Part shown: positions 1-10,249 of the stretch, piece after piece
How positions within the stretch are numbered: position 1 is the first letter of the stretch
How the letters are laid out: each line of letters starts with the position of its first letter
Source of the DNA: Novosphingobium kunmingense
Lineage (GTDB): Bacteria > Pseudomonadota > Alphaproteobacteria > Sphingomonadales > Sphingomonadaceae
Direction: 5' to 3'
DNA length: 64,000 nt
Assembly (NCBI RefSeq): GCF_002813245.1
Contig: NZ_PHUF01000007.1
Coordinates: 1-64,000, forward strand
Notes under the pieces: generated by a model
Database searches by the model: none
What the model was told of the DNA's origin: nothing
Seen by the model: the letters and a program-made list of their open reading frames with translations, nothing else
Made by a program: the position numbers and the translations under genes

Positions 1-120
1 GTGTCGGGCGGCCAGGGCGATGCCGAAAGCAAGATCGCGGCGATGGAACAAGCGGGCATCCGCGTCTCCTCCTCGCCCAGCCTGCTCGGCGAAACACTCG
101 CCGAAGCGCTCAAGGGCTGA
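1..120 (+). CDS. sucD: Succinate-CoA ligase alpha subunit, 3' end only
   Basis: The window opens inside this gene; 39 codons remain before TGA, in frame from base 1. The visible tail carries SGGQGDAESKIAAMEQAG, which matches the conserved end of SucD proteins (typically SGGKG.A..K..A...AG), followed by the short C-terminal helix. The enzyme makes succinate and a nucleoside triphosphate from succinyl-CoA, the TCA step after 2-oxoglutarate dehydrogenase. It ends 63 bp before sucA on the same strand, so the two probably share an operon. The identification rests on the short tail plus context. Confidence 0.85.
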   Translation: MSGGQGDAESKIAAMEQAGIRVSSSPSLLGETLAEALKG

Positions 121-183
121 ATCCGGACACCCGGGCGGGAACTTTGGAGTTCCGCCCGGCCTTCCCTCCCCAGGACAGGCACG

Positions 184-2997
184 ATGGGCAACGAAGCACA
201 CGATTTCCTCCCCGACGATCCCCAGCCGGGTCCGAGCTGGGGCCGCCCGGACTGGCGCGGCGTCGCAGACGACCTGACGGCCGCGCTCGATCCGACGCAG
301 ATGCAGGTCGCGGTCAAGGCTGCGGCCGGCAAGGCCGGCGCGCCGTCCGATCCCAAGGCGATCGAGGAAGCGGCCGCGGATTCGATCCGCGCGATGATGC
401 TGGTGCGCACTTATCGCGTGCGCGGTCACCTTGGGGCCGATCTCGACCCGCTCGGTCTGAGTCACCAGAACCTGCCGGCCGACCTTGACCCGGCCTACCA
501 CGGCTTCACCGGCGCGGCGCTCGATCGCAAGGTCTACATGGGCGGCACGCTCGGTCTCGAGTGGGCCACGGTGCGCGAACTGGTCGACGTCCTGAAGCGC
601 AATTACTGCGGCAAGGTCGGCTACGAATACATGCACATCGCCGACGTGGAGGAGCGTCGCTTCATCCAGGACCGGATCGAAGGCGGCGACAAGTCGATCG
701 ACTTCACCCCCGAAGGCAAGAAAGCCATTCTCGGCGCGGTCATTCGCGGCGAACAGTACGAGAAGTTCCTCGGCAAGAAGTACGTCGGCACCAAGCGCTT
801 CGGCCTCGACGGCGGGGAATCGATGATCCCGGCGCTCGAAGCCGTGATCAAGTACGGCGGCCAGCTAGGCGTCAAGGAGATCGTCTACGGCATGGCCCAC
901 CGGGGCCGCCTCAACGTTCTCGCCAACGTGCTGGCCAAGCCCTACCGGGTGATCTTCCACGAGTTTTCGGGCGGCACCGCCAATCCAGAGGATGTCGGCG
1001 GATCGGGCGACGTCAAGTACCACCTCGGCACCAGCACCGACCGCGAGTTCGACGGGATCAAGGTTCACATGAGCCTGCAGCCCAACCCGAGTCACCTCGA
1101 AACTGTCGACCCGATCGTGCTGGGCAAGACCCGCGCGCAGCAGGCGTTCCGCGACGACATCGGCCAGGGCAAGCACAAGCAGGTCCTGCCCGTTCTGATC
1201 CACGGCGACGCGGCCTTTGCCGGCCAGGGCATCGTCTGGGAATGCTTCGGCTTCTCGGGCGTCAAGGGTTACAACACCGGCGGCTGCATCCACTTCGTCA
1301 TCAACAACCAGATCGGCTTTACCACCAGCCCGCAGTTCAGCCGCGGATCACCCTACCCTTCGGACGTCGCCAAGGGCGTCCAGGCACCGATCCTGCACGT
1401 CAACGGCGACGATCCCGAAGCCGTGACCTTCGCCTGCAAGCTGGCGATCGATTACCGCCAGACCTTCGGCCGCGACATCGTGGTCGACATGTGGTGCTAC
1501 CGCCGCTTCGGCCACAACGAGGGCGACGAACCGTCGTTCACCCAGCCGCTGATGTACGCCCAGATCAAGAAGCATCCCGCAGTCAGCGCGCTCTATGCCC
1601 AGCGCCTGATCCAGCAGGGCGTGATCGACAAGGATTATGGCGCCGAAGTCGAGATGCGCTTCACCCAGACGCTCGAACAGGAATTCGATGCGTCCAAGGG
1701 CTACAAGGCCAACGAAGCCGACTGGTTCGCCGGACGGTGGAGCGGGCTGCACGCCCCGGCTGATCCGGAAACGGCGCGCCGCAACATCCACACGGGGATC
1801 GAACAGAAGCTGTTCGACAGCCTGGGCCGCACGCTGACCACGGTTCCGGACAGCGTCCAGATCCACAAGACCCTGACCCGCGTGCTCGACGCCAAGCGCG
1901 AGATGTTCACCTCGGGCCAGGGCTTCGACTGGGCGACCGCGGAGGCTCTTGCCTTCGGTTCACTTCTTTCCGAAGGCTTTGGGGTGCGCCTGTCGGGCCA
2001 GGATTCGGGCCGCGGCACCTTCAGCCAGCGCCACGCCGTCTGGGTCGACCAGACCGACGAGCACAAGTACGTGCCGCTGTCGACCGTGCCGCACGGCAAG
2101 TTCGAAGTGCATGACAGCCCGCTCAGCGAATACGGCGTGCTCGGCTTCGAATACGGCTATGCCAGCGCCGATCCCAAGAGCCTCGTGCTGTGGGAAGCGC
2201 AGTTCGGCGATTTTGCCAACGGCGCGCAGATCGTGATCGACCAGTACATCGCAAGTTCGGAATCGAAGTGGCTGCGCGCCAACGGGCTCGTCCTGCTGCT
2301 GCCGCACGGTTACGAAGGCCAGGGACCGGAACACAGTTCTGCCCGGCTCGAACGCTACCTGCAGCTCTGCGCGCAAGACAACATGCAGGTGTGCAACATC
2401 ACCAGCCCGGCCAACTACTTCCACGTGCTGCGCCGGCAGATGCACCGTCCGTTCCGCAAGCCGCTGATCATCATGACGCCCAAGTCGTTGCTGCGCCACC
2501 CGATGGCCAAGAGCGAGGCGAGCGAATTCGTCGGCGAGGCGCACTTCAAGCGCATCCTGTCGGACCGGAACGGGTCGCCGGACGAGGCGACCAAGCGCGT
2601 CATCCTGTGTTCGGGCAAGGTCGCCTACGACCTGATGGAAGCCCGCGACGCCGCCGAGATCACCGACACCCAGATCGTCCGGCTCGAACAGCTTTACCCC
2701 TTCCCGGGCGAGCCGCTGGCCCTGCGCTTCTCGAAGATGCCGAACCTGGAAGAGGTCGTCTGGTGCCAGGAAGAGCCGCGCAACAACGGCTCGTGGTTCT
2801 TCGTCGAACCGTTCATCGAGGAAGCCCTGATCGCAGCCAAGCGGAATGTCACCCGCCCGCGCTATGCTGGCCGCGTTGGCAGCGCTTCGCCGGCAACGGG
2901 CCTCGCCAAGCGGCACGAAGCCGAACAGGGCGCGCTGCTCGGCAATGCCCTGGGCCTTTCGGTCCGCTCCGAAATCCGCCGCCGCAAGAAGGCCTGA
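184..2997 (+). CDS. sucA: 2-oxoglutarate dehydrogenase E1 component
   Basis: A 937-residue thiamine-diphosphate-dependent decarboxylase that oxidatively decarboxylates 2-oxoglutarate and reductively succinylates the lipoyl group of SucB; it is the first component of the cytosolic TCA-cycle complex. Length is normal for the family. Visible hallmarks are the GMAHRGRLNVL segment, the TPP/Mg loop HGDAAFAGQG, the following NNQIGFTTSP segment and the C-terminal EEPRNNGSW motif of E1o proteins. The ATG at 184 is preceded by an AGGACAGG ribosome binding site. It lies between sucD and sucB, with 9 bp to sucB, so translation of the two is probably linked. Nothing odd is seen. Confidence 0.98.
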   Translation: MGNEAHDFLPDDPQPGPSWGRPDWRGVADDLTAALDPTQMQVAVKAAAGKAGAPSDPKAIEEAAADSIRAMMLVRTYRVRGHLGADLDPLGLSHQNLPADLDPAYHGFTGAALDRKVYMGGTLGLEWATVRELVDVLKRNYCGKVGYEYMHIADVEERRFIQDRIEGGDKSIDFTPEGKKAILGAVIRGEQYEKFLGKKYVGTKRFGLDGGESMIPALEAVIKYGGQLGVKEIVYGMAHRGRLNVLANVLAKPYRVIFHEFSGGTANPEDVGGSGDVKYHLGTSTDREFDGIKVHMSLQPNPSHLETVDPIVLGKTRAQQAFRDDIGQGKHKQVLPVLIHGDAAFAGQGIVWECFGFSGVKGYNTGGCIHFVINNQIGFTTSPQFSRGSPYPSDVAKGVQAPILHVNGDDPEAVTFACKLAIDYRQTFGRDIVVDMWCYRRFGHNEGDEPSFTQPLMYAQIKKHPAVSALYAQRLIQQGVIDKDYGAEVEMRFTQTLEQEFDASKGYKANEADWFAGRWSGLHAPADPETARRNIHTGIEQKLFDSLGRTLTTVPDSVQIHKTLTRVLDAKREMFTSGQGFDWATAEALAFGSLLSEGFGVRLSGQDSGRGTFSQRHAVWVDQTDEHKYVPLSTVPHGKFEVHDSPLSEYGVLGFEYGYASADPKSLVLWEAQFGDFANGAQIVIDQYIASSESKWLRANGLVLLLPHGYEGQGPEHSSARLERYLQLCAQDNMQVCNITSPANYFHVLRRQMHRPFRKPLIIMTPKSLLRHPMAKSEASEFVGEAHFKRILSDRNGSPDEATKRVILCSGKVAYDLMEARDAAEITDTQIVRLEQLYPFPGEPLALRFSKMPNLEEVVWCQEEPRNNGSWFFVEPFIEEALIAAKRNVTRPRYAGRVGSASPATGLAKRHEAEQGALLGNALGLSVRSEIRRRKKA

Positions 2998-3006
2998 GGA
3001 AAAGCC

Positions 3007-4242
3007 ATGTCCACCGAAGTCAAAGTTCCCACCCTGGGCGAATCCGTTGCCGAAGCAACGATCGGCGAATGGCTCAAGAAGCCGGGCGAAGCGGTCGCGC
3101 TGGATGAACCGATCGCCAGCCTGGAGACCGACAAGGTTGCCATCGAGGTTCCCGCGCCGGTCGCAGGCGTGATGGGCAACTATGTCGCAAAGGTCGGTGA
3201 CAACGTCGCCGTCGGCGCGGTGATCGCAACGATCGAGGATGGCTCGCCGTCCGCCGGCGCCGAACCGGTTGCCGAACGCAAGGAAGCGCCGGTCGCTCCC
3301 GCCTCGGACACGGTTGCTCCGCCCGCGGCGCCCGCCAGTGCCGATGCCGCAGCCGCGCTGTCGCCGGCTGTGCGCCGCGCCGTGCTCGAACACGGGATCG
3401 ACCCCGCCTCGGTCAAGGGCACCGGCAAGGACGGCCGCCTGACCAAGGAGGACGTGCTTGCCGCCGCCCAGGCGAAAACCGCGGCACCGGCGCCTGCGGC
3501 CGCCGCTCCGGCCGCGCCCGCACCCGCCACTCCGGCGGGCGACCGCGGCGAGGAACGGGTCAAGATGACCCGCCTGCGGCAGACCGTCGCCCGGCGGCTC
3601 AAGGAAGCGCAGGACACCGCCGCCCTGCTCACCACCTTCAACGACTGCGACATGTCGGCCGTCATGGCCGCGCGCGAGAGGTTCAAGGACAGCTTCGAGA
3701 AGAAGCACGGCGTGAAGCTTGGCTTCATGAGCTTCTTCGCCAAGGCGGCCTGCCTTGCACTGAAGGACTTTCCCGGCGTCAACGCCCAGATCCAGGGCGA
3801 GGAGATCGTCTACTTCCCCTACGTCGACCTGTCGGTCGCGGTGTCGGCTCCGAACGGTCTGGTCGTGCCGGTGGTCCGCAACGTCGACAAGATGGGCTTT
3901 GCCGATATCGAAAAGGCGATCGGTGACCTTGGCAAGCGCGCCAAGGAGGGCACGCTGACCATGGCGGACATGCAGGGCGGCACCTTCACCATTTCCAACG
4001 GCGGGATCTTCGGCGGGCTGATGTCCACGCCGATCATCAATCCCCCGCAGTCGGCGGTGCTGGGCCTGCACCGGATCGAGGACCGCCCGGTTGTCCGGGG
4101 CGGCGAGATCGTTATCCGCCCGATGATGTACCTGGCACTGTCCTACGACCACCGCCTGATCGACGGACGCGAGGCAGTGACCGCGCTGAAGACGATCAAG
4201 GAAGCGATCGAGGATCCGACCCGTCTACTGATCGATCTCTGA
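3007..4242 (+). CDS. sucB: 2-oxoglutarate dehydrogenase E2, dihydrolipoyllysine-residue succinyltransferase
   Basis: A 411-residue E2 core protein that carries succinyl groups on a swinging lipoyl arm and passes them to CoA. The N-terminal lipoyl domain (about residues 1-78) has the lipoylation site ETDKVAIE with Lys43. An Ala/Pro-rich linker leads to a peripheral subunit-binding domain around residues 117-152 ([16 protein letters not shown]...GRLTKEDVL), then a second Ala/Pro linker, then the catalytic domain. Active-site motif DHRLIDG (His382, Asp386) is present near the end. One lipoyl domain and the ETDK context fit an E2o rather than E2p enzyme. It sits in the order E1-E2-E3, 10 bp before lpdA. 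Confidence 0.98.
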   Translation: MSTEVKVPTLGESVAEATIGEWLKKPGEAVALDEPIASLETDKVAIEVPAPVAGVMGNYVAKVGDNVAVGAVIATIEDGSPSAGAEPVAERKEAPVAPASDTVAPPAAPASADAAAALSPAVRRAVLEHGIDPASVKGTGKDGRLTKEDVLAAAQAKTAAPAPAAAAPAAPAPATPAGDRGEERVKMTRLRQTVARRLKEAQDTAALLTTFNDCDMSAVMAARERFKDSFEKKHGVKLGFMSFFAKAACLALKDFPGVNAQIQGEEIVYFPYVDLSVAVSAPNGLVVPVVRNVDKMGFADIEKAIGDLGKRAKEGTLTMADMQGGTFTISNGGIFGGLMSTPIINPPQSAVLGLHRIEDRPVVRGGEIVIRPMMYLALSYDHRLIDGREAVTALKTIKEAIEDPTRLLIDL

Positions 4243-4252
4243 GGATAGACCA

Positions 4253-5644
4253 ATGGCTGATTACGATTACGACGTCCTCATCATCGGCGCGGGCCCCGGC
4301 GGATATGTCGCGGCGATCCGTGCGGCGCAGCTTGGCCTCAAGACCGCCTGCGTCGAAGGGCGCGACACGCTTGGCGGCACCTGCCTCAACGTCGGCTGCA
4401 TCCCGTCGAAGGCGATGCTCCACGCAAGCGAATACTTCGATGCCGCCGCCAACGGCTCGATGGCGAAGATGGGCGTCCTGGTCGAGCCCAAGCTCGACCT
4501 TGAAGCCATGCACGCCCAGCGCCGCGACGCGGTCAAGCAGCTGACCGGCGGGATCGAATTCCTGTTCAAGAAGAACAAGGTCGACTGGCTGAAGGGCTAT
4601 GCCCAGTTCACCACCGCCGACACCGTCGAGGTCGCGGGCAAGAGCTATCGCGCGAAGAACATCGTCATCGCTACCGGCTCAAACGTGACCCCGCTGCCGG
4701 GCGTAACGATCGACCAGAAGGTCGTGGTGGACAGCACCGGCGCGCTCGAACTGCCCAAGGTGCCGAAGAAGATGGTCGTCATCGGCGGCGGCGTGATCGG
4801 ACTGGAACTCGGTTCGGTCTGGCGCCGTCTGGGCGCAGAGGTGATCGTCGTCGAATTCCTCGATGCGCTGCTGCCCGGCATGGACATGGACGTGCGCAAG
4901 GAAGCGGCCAAGATTTTCAAGAAGCAGGGCATGACGCTCAAGCTCGGGACCAAGGTGACGGGCGTTGCGGTCAAGGGCAACACGGCCACGCTGACGCTCG
5001 AACCCGCTGCCGGCGGCGCGACCGAAACGCTGGAAGCCGACTGCGTGCTGGTGTCGATCGGGCGCCGTCCGAACACTGACGGCCTCGCGCTCGACAAGGC
5101 GGGGCTGGATGTCAACGCTCGCGGCCAGATCGAGATCGACCACGATTTCCGCACCAAGGTCGCAGGCATCTGGGGCATCGGCGACGTCGTGCCGGGGCCG
5201 ATGCTGGCCCACAAGGCCGAGGACGAGGGCATCGCCGTGGCCGAGAACATCGCCGGGCAGACTGGCATCGTCAACCACGCGGTGATCCCGTCGGTGGTCT
5301 ACACCTGGCCTGAAATCGCCGGGGTCGGCCTGACCGAGGACCAGGCGAAGGAACAGGGCGAGATCAAGGTCGGCAAGTTCCCGATGCTGGCCAACAGCCG
5401 CGCCAAGACCAATCACGAACCCGATGGCTTCGTGAAGGTCATCGCCGATGCGAAGACCGACCGGGTCGTGGGCGTGTGGTGCATCGCCAGCGTTGCCGGC
5501 ACGATGATCGCCCAGGCCGCACAGGCGATGGAATTCGGCGCGACGAGCGAGGACATCGCCTACACCTGCCACGCCCACCCCACGCACAGCGAGGCAATCA
5601 AGGAAGCGGCCATGGCCGTGACCGGCAAGCCGATCCACATGTAA
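4253..5644 (+). CDS. lpdA: Dihydrolipoyl dehydrogenase (E3)
   Basis: A 463-residue FAD flavoprotein that reoxidises dihydrolipoamide on SucB and reduces NAD+. The FAD motif GAGPGGYVAA is at about residues 12-21, the redox disulfide is GGTCLNVGC (Cys44, Cys49), and the NAD-binding VIGGGVIGLE follows in mid-protein. The C-terminal dimerisation domain ends with CHAHPTHSE, supplying His442 and Glu447 as the acid-base pair of the partner active site. It is the last gene of the E1-E2-E3 operon. The placement after sucB suggests it serves the 2-oxoglutarate complex, although E3 is often shared with other dehydrogenases. Confidence 0.98.
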   Translation: MADYDYDVLIIGAGPGGYVAAIRAAQLGLKTACVEGRDTLGGTCLNVGCIPSKAMLHASEYFDAAANGSMAKMGVLVEPKLDLEAMHAQRRDAVKQLTGGIEFLFKKNKVDWLKGYAQFTTADTVEVAGKSYRAKNIVIATGSNVTPLPGVTIDQKVVVDSTGALELPKVPKKMVVIGGGVIGLELGSVWRRLGAEVIVVEFLDALLPGMDMDVRKEAAKIFKKQGMTLKLGTKVTGVAVKGNTATLTLEPAAGGATETLEADCVLVSIGRRPNTDGLALDKAGLDVNARGQIEIDHDFRTKVAGIWGIGDVVPGPMLAHKAEDEGIAVAENIAGQTGIVNHAVIPSVVYTWPEIAGVGLTEDQAKEQGEIKVGKFPMLANSRAKTNHEPDGFVKVIADAKTDRVVGVWCIASVAGTMIAQAAQAMEFGATSEDIAYTCHAHPTHSEAIKEAAMAVTGKPIHM

Positions 5645-5700
5645 GGAACTGATCTTCCGCCCCTTCGTTTGCGTTTCACCGGCGCAGACAGGGGGCGCGA

Positions 5701-7182
5701 ATGACGACGTTCAAGAAGGTTGCCGGCGCCGCGCTGGCCATTGCCGCCGTGGGCGGACTTTCCGCGTGCAATCGCAGCGCCGGTGATGGCGCGCCGCCGC
5801 GCGCGACTGACGCAATCACATCTCCCCCGCAAAGTTCGATCATCGCCGTCCCGATCGAGGCCGATATCGGCGCCCTGCGCGCCGCGCTGGAACGCGAGGT
5901 GCCGCGTCAGCTGTGGACCATCGACAAGCCGGACCAGGTCTGCGTGCCGTCCAAGAAGGTCAAGGTGCTGGTCGTCAAGATCAAGACCCCGACATTGAAG
6001 TGCCGCCTGGTCGGCCAGGTGACACGCGGCGCGCTCTCGATCGGCGGTTCGGGACGCGACCTGATCGTCACCATGCCGGTCAGCGCCGTGATTCGCGCAC
6101 AGGACATCGGCGGGATCCTGAAACAGGAAACCGCCACCGCCCGCGCTCAGGTCCGCATCGCGGTCCGCATGGACCTGGCCAGCGACTGGAACCCGCGCAG
6201 CAAGGTCGACATCAACTATGCCTGGACCAAGCAGCCGGGGGTCGAGTTCCTGGGCCAGACCATCGACCTCACCCATACGGCGAACGACAAGCTTGCCGGC
6301 GTTGTCGCCAGTCTCGAACGCACCGTGCCTGTGGAAATCAACAAGCTGGGCTTCCGTCAGCAGGTGGAAAAGGCGTGGGGCGAGGCGTTTACCTCGGTCC
6401 CTCTCAACCGCGACAACCCGCCGGTTTGGATGCGCATCACTCCCCAGGAACTGCAGTATGGGGGATACAACCTGACGGGCACGAAGCTGACCCTCAGGCT
6501 CGGCATGAAGGCCCAGACCGAAACCTTCGTCGGCGATCGTCCGGCCGACCCGCCAAGCAGCCCCCTGCCCCCTGTGCGTCCGCTCGATGCGAATACCGGC
6601 AGCCTGCAATTCTTCATCCCGGTGATCGCCGACTATGCCGAGCTCGAGCCGGTTATTTCCGAAGCGCTGGTCAAGCGGTCGGACCGCCCCTTCGACATTC
6701 CGGGGTACGGGCCGGTGAACGCCAGCTTCGGCAAGGTCACCGCCTATGGCACAACCGACGGGCGGATTGCCGTGGGACTGCAGTTCGCCGCCGCCGACGC
6801 GGCCAGCGGGAAGGAAGCCGCCAAGGGCACCGTATGGCTCACCGGACTGCCGATCAACCCGCCCAACACGCAGAAGGTCATGTTCACCGACGTCAAGGTC
6901 AGCGGCGCCACCGACAGCACCGGTACCAACCTGTTGCTCAAGCTGGCCAATTCGCCGGCGCTTTCGCAAACCATTGCCGAAGCGCTGGCCCAGAACTTCA
7001 CCAGGGATTACAACGAACTGCTCGGCAAGATCAGCCGCGCGATCGATGACAAGCGCGAAGGCAAGCTGGCCATCCAGGCGCGGATCGACAACGTGCGAAC
7101 CGGATCGCTCAAAGCGGCGGGGAACGGGCTTTACCTGCCGGTCTGGGGCACGGGAACGGCGGCGATCCGCGTGCTGCACTGA
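5701..7182 (+). CDS. DUF4403 family lipoprotein
   Basis: A 493-residue protein with a lipoprotein signal peptide: a basic N-terminus, a hydrophobic Ala-rich stretch and lipobox LSAC with Cys23 as the expected lipidated residue. The rest reads as DUF4403, a periplasmic family of unknown function with repeated beta-rich, BPI/SMP-like halves; one feature is the early I.VPIEADI.ALR..LE..VP segment after the lipobox. It lies 56 bp after lpdA on the same strand, but the change in function and the gap suggest an independent unit. It probably sits in the outer or inner membrane leaflet facing the periplasm. No enzymatic motif is seen. Confidence 0.8.
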   Translation: MTTFKKVAGAALAIAAVGGLSACNRSAGDGAPPRATDAITSPPQSSIIAVPIEADIGALRAALEREVPRQLWTIDKPDQVCVPSKKVKVLVVKIKTPTLKCRLVGQVTRGALSIGGSGRDLIVTMPVSAVIRAQDIGGILKQETATARAQVRIAVRMDLASDWNPRSKVDINYAWTKQPGVEFLGQTIDLTHTANDKLAGVVASLERTVPVEINKLGFRQQVEKAWGEAFTSVPLNRDNPPVWMRITPQELQYGGYNLTGTKLTLRLGMKAQTETFVGDRPADPPSSPLPPVRPLDANTGSLQFFIPVIADYAELEPVISEALVKRSDRPFDIPGYGPVNASFGKVTAYGTTDGRIAVGLQFAAADAASGKEAAKGTVWLTGLPINPPNTQKVMFTDVKVSGATDSTGTNLLLKLANSPALSQTIAEALAQNFTRDYNELLGKISRAIDDKREGKLAIQARIDNVRTGSLKAAGNGLYLPVWGTGTAAIRVLH

Positions 7183-7281
7183 CGCGCTTTCCCCGGCATT
7201 TCGTCGCCTTTCCCCTTTCCCGGCGGGCGCTGGACACTATGAAGGGCGCCAAACCCGAATTGCCGACAAAGGAAGCGCCCC

Positions 7282-7485
7282 GTGGCCGATACGCACACCA
7301 TCAAACTGTCCAGCGACGAGATCGAGATTCTTGTCGACGCCCTCGAAGCCGACATGGAAGGCTATGTCGAAGCCGCCAAGGAAGCGCGCGGCAACAACCG
7401 CCGCGAGGAAGTGGCCACCTTCACCGAAGCGGCCCAGCGCATCCTGGCGGTCAAGACCAGGCTCGAAGAGTTGATCGAAGACTGA
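7282..7485 (+). CDS. Small acidic hypothetical protein
   Basis: A 67-residue protein starting at GTG (7282), the only in-frame start that gives a compact product. The sequence is helical and strongly charged (EIEILVDALEADMEGYVEAAKEA, then RREEV and TRLEELIED at the end) and could form a helical hairpin or coiled coil. It has no signal peptide or cysteine. Codon use matches its neighbours. It ends 20 bp before the TRIC-like gene and may share its message. I do not recognise a family and assign no function. Confidence 0.6.
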   Translation: MADTHTIKLSSDEIEILVDALEADMEGYVEAAKEARGNNRREEVATFTEAAQRILAVKTRLEELIED

Positions 7486-7505
7486 CCCGCCTGCCGGTAC
7501 TGTCG

Positions 7506-8132
7506 ATGGAACCCGCCGCCTTGCCAAGCTTGCCGCCGGTCCTCGACCTTGCGGGAACGGCGATCTTCGCGCTGAGCGGAGCGCTGTTGGCTGCCCGCCT
7601 CAGGCAGACGTTCGTCACCATGGCCTTCTTCGCGCTGGTCACCGGGGTCGGCGGCGGGACGGTTCGCGACCTGCTGATCGGGGCGCCGGTGTTCTGGGTG
7701 CGCGATCCTTACGTGGCCGCAGTTTGCCTGGGCGTAGCCCTGGTCGCCTGGTTTACCCCGCACCGCTGGTGGGAGGGCCAACTGCTGGAATGGGCCGACG
7801 CCGCAGGGCTGGCCGCCTATGCGGTGCTCGGAACAGCCAAGGCGCTGGCCTTTGGCGTTGCTCCGGTCCCGGCGATGATGATGGGGGTGATCACCGGCTG
7901 CGTCGGCGGGGTGATCCGCGACGTGCTCGCCGCGCGGCCGTCGATCATCATCCGTCCCGAGATCTACATCACCGCCGCTGCGCTGACATCGGCGATCGTC
8001 GTGGCTGGCAATCTCGCCGACCTGCCGCGTCCGCCGGTGTGGATCGTGGCCGCGCTGGCCGGCTTTGCCCTGCGCGGCCTCGCCATCGCGCGGGGACTGG
8101 CGCTGCCGAGCTACAACCGCGACGGGAATTAG
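7506..8132 (+). CDS. TRIC/UPF0126 family membrane protein
   Basis: A 208-residue inner-membrane protein with about seven hydrophobic segments arranged as two similar halves, the pattern of the UPF0126/TRIC (trimeric intracellular cation channel-like) family. Each half carries a glycine-rich motif with a buried Arg-Asp pair: [13 protein letters not shown] at about residues 57-69 and [12 protein letters not shown] further on. Family members are proposed cation or small-molecule channels; the substrate here is unknown. The ATG at 7506 gives the usual family length; an upstream in-frame extension to 7239 would overlap the preceding gene and is unlikely. The stop overlaps the end of the convergent flavoprotein gene by 4 bp. 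Confidence 0.85.
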   Translation: MEPAALPSLPPVLDLAGTAIFALSGALLAARLRQTFVTMAFFALVTGVGGGTVRDLLIGAPVFWVRDPYVAAVCLGVALVAWFTPHRWWEGQLLEWADAAGLAAYAVLGTAKALAFGVAPVPAMMMGVITGCVGGVIRDVLAARPSIIIRPEIYITAAALTSAIVVAGNLADLPRPPVWIVAALAGFALRGLAIARGLALPSYNRDGN

Positions 8133-9352
8133 AGCCGGTCGAGTTCCTTCAGAGGGCGGCTCGCATCGGCGAGGTCCGCGGGCGCGATCGACGCCCCTTC
8201 TTCGACAAGCTTGCGCGCCTGAACGTAGTCCTTGATCGCGTTGACCGCGTCGACCGCGATGATCCGGCCCTGCTTCAGGTAGATCACCGAAAAGCTGCGG
8301 CTGGCCACGTCGCCCCGCACGATCTCGGTGTCGTAGCCGGTCGACAGACCGACCGTCTGCAGCTTCAGGTCGTACTGGTTCGACCAGAACCACGGCGTCG
8401 CCTTGTAGGGTTCGCTCCCGCCAAGCAGCGCCTTGACCGCAGTCACGGCCTGGTCGTTGGCATTCTGGACGCTTTCCAGCCGCATCACCGCGCCATCGGC
8501 AAAGCGGTTGGCGTGGGCGGCGCAGTCGCCGATCGCGAAGACGTCGGGCAGGCTGGTGCGGCACAGTTCGTCCACATCGACGCCATTGCCCCCGGCCGCG
8601 CCCGCCGTCAGCAGCGGGCCCACCGCTGGAACGATGCCGATACCGACGATGACCATCTGGCAGGCAATCTCGCTGCCATCGGCCAGCCGCACGCCCGTGA
8701 CGCGACCTTCGCCGAGGATCGCGTCGATCCCGGTTTCGGTGCGCAGATCGACACCGTGGGCGCGGTGTTCGGCCTCGTAGAACGCCGACAGTTCCGGTCC
8801 GGCGACCCGCGCCAGCACGCGCGGCAGGACTTCGAGCAAGGTCACCGCCTTGCCCAGCTTGCGCAGGACTGCGGCGGCTTCCAGCCCGATGTATCCGCCG
8901 CCCACGACGACCACGCGTTCCACCCCGCCAAGCGCGGAGAGGATCGCATCGGCATCCTCCCTTGTGCGCACGCCGTGGACGCCCGCCAGTTCCGCACCGG
9001 GAATCATCAGCCGGCGTGGATCGCCGCCGGTTGCCCAGATCACATGGCCGTAGGTTACGGTTTCGCCGCTCGACAGGGTCAACTCATGCGCCCGGGGATC
9101 GAGCGCGGTGACTTCGGTCGACAGGATCAGGTGGATGTCCTTGCCCGGCCAGAACTCGGGCGGACGAACATAGAGCCGTTCGAAGGTCTTATCCCCGAGG
9201 AGGTATTCCTTCGACAGCGGCGGGCGTTCATAGGGCGGTTCGCTTTCGCGTCCGATCATGGCGACGCTGCCGGCAAAGCCCTGCTGGCGCAACTGGATCG
9301 CGGCGGCCGCACCACCCTGCCCCGCACCCACGATCACGACGTCAAACTTCAT
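8129..9352 (-). CDS. Ferredoxin-NAD(P)+ reductase-like FAD oxidoreductase
   Basis: A 407-residue flavoprotein of the putidaredoxin/rubredoxin/Rieske-ferredoxin reductase type. It has an N-terminal FAD motif [11 protein letters not shown], the class motif [10 protein letters not shown] at about residues 44-53, an NADH motif [19 protein letters not shown], and a second FAD-contacting DVFAIGDCA. The C-terminal domain ([13 protein letters not shown]) is the reductase-specific cap of this family. Such enzymes pass electrons from NAD(P)H to a small iron-sulfur protein that feeds a P450 or oxygenase. No ferredoxin or oxygenase gene lies beside it, so the partner is unknown. The start was placed at the [11 protein letters not shown] codon, since the FAD motif begins at once. 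Confidence 0.9.
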   Translation of the reverse strand: MKFDVVIVGAGQGGAAAAIQLRQQGFAGSVAMIGRESEPPYERPPLSKEYLLGDKTFERLYVRPPEFWPGKDIHLILSTEVTALDPRAHELTLSSGETVTYGHVIWATGGDPRRLMIPGAELAGVHGVRTREDADAILSALGGVERVVVVGGGYIGLEAAAVLRKLGKAVTLLEVLPRVLARVAGPELSAFYEAEHRAHGVDLRTETGIDAILGEGRVTGVRLADGSEIACQMVIVGIGIVPAVGPLLTAGAAGGNGVDVDELCRTSLPDVFAIGDCAAHANRFADGAVMRLESVQNANDQAVTAVKALLGGSEPYKATPWFWSNQYDLKLQTVGLSTGYDTEIVRGDVASRSFSVIYLKQGRIIAVDAVNAIKDYVQARKLVEEGASIAPADLADASRPLKELDRL

Positions 9353-9436
9353 GGCCTGCCGATCCTCCATCCATTCACCGGGCCATAAAGCGCAAACCCC
9401 GCACTGCAAGGGGGAAGCGGAACGGGCTTCGGTCGA

Positions 9437-10225
9437 TCAGCGACCGGTAAAGGCAGCTGGCCGCTTTTCGAGGAACGACGTCACACCTTCCTTGAAGTCG
9501 TCGCTGGCGAACAGCGGTAATAGTTGCAGGTAAACGTGCTGCACGTGGGTATCGAAGGTTTCGTCCATGCCCATGCGCATCATGCGCTTGGCCGCGCGCA
9601 CGGCCATCGGCGCGTTGGCGGCGATCTCGCGGGCCATGGCCAGCGCCGCACCCGCCACCTGGTCGGTCGGGACGACGGAATTGACCAGCCCTTCGGCCAG
9701 GCATTGCTCGGCCGTCAGCGTGCGGCCGGTAAAGATGATCTCGGCCGCCTTGGCCCAGCCGAGCATCCGCGGCAGGAACCAGGTTCCGCCGCTTTCGGGC
9801 AGCACGCCGCGCTTGACGAAGGCCGCGGCCAACTTCGCGTCGGCGGCCATGATGCGAATGTCGCAGCCCAGCGCGAGGTCCATGCCGTACCCCGCAGCCG
9901 ATCCGTTGAGCGCACAGATCACCGGCTTGTCCATCGCGAACAGCACGGTAGGCGGCGTGTTTCGGAGATCGAGCGTCGGCGGCGCCTTGCGCTGCCCGCC
10001 ACCGATCCCTTCGCCGGCAGACGCCTCGTTGAGGTCGAGCCCGGCGCAGAACGCCCGGCCCGCACCGGTGAGGATCACCACGCGCACGTCGTCATCCTCG
10101 TTGGCGCGGACCAGGGTCTGCGTCAGTTCGTCGAGCATCGCGGACGAAATGGTGTTCATCCGCTCGGGCCGGTTGAGCGTGATGGTCGCGATGTGATCGG
10201 CGACGGCGTAGGTCATGGCGCTCAT
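9437..10225 (-). CDS. Enoyl-CoA hydratase/isomerase family protein, PaaG-like
   Basis: A 262-residue crotonase-fold protein acting on acyl-CoA thioesters. The oxyanion-hole segments AFCAGLDLNE and NGSAAGYGMDLALGCD are present. The usual first catalytic Glu is Asp116, the second position is a Phe, and an acidic residue appears instead as Glu144 in LPESGGTWFLPR. That arrangement resembles PaaG-type isomerases rather than classical hydratases, so isomerisation or hydration of an unusual enoyl-CoA is likelier than plain beta-oxidation. It follows the thiolase on the same strand with a 24 bp gap, which supports a shared acyl-CoA pathway. The exact substrate cannot be told. Confidence 0.88.
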   Translation of the reverse strand: MSAMTYAVADHIATITLNRPERMNTISSAMLDELTQTLVRANEDDDVRVVILTGAGRAFCAGLDLNEASAGEGIGGGQRKAPPTLDLRNTPPTVLFAMDKPVICALNGSAAGYGMDLALGCDIRIMAADAKLAAAFVKRGVLPESGGTWFLPRMLGWAKAAEIIFTGRTLTAEQCLAEGLVNSVVPTDQVAGAALAMAREIAANAPMAVRAAKRMMRMGMDETFDTHVQHVYLQLLPLFASDDFKEGVTSFLEKRPAAFTGR

Positions 10226-10249
10226 GTCAGGCCCTCCTGCAGGCCCTTG

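Noticed and set aside
1960..4152. A 730-codon open frame on the minus strand across sucA and sucB
   Set aside because: It is antisense to two intact, well-known TCA genes and has no domain signature.
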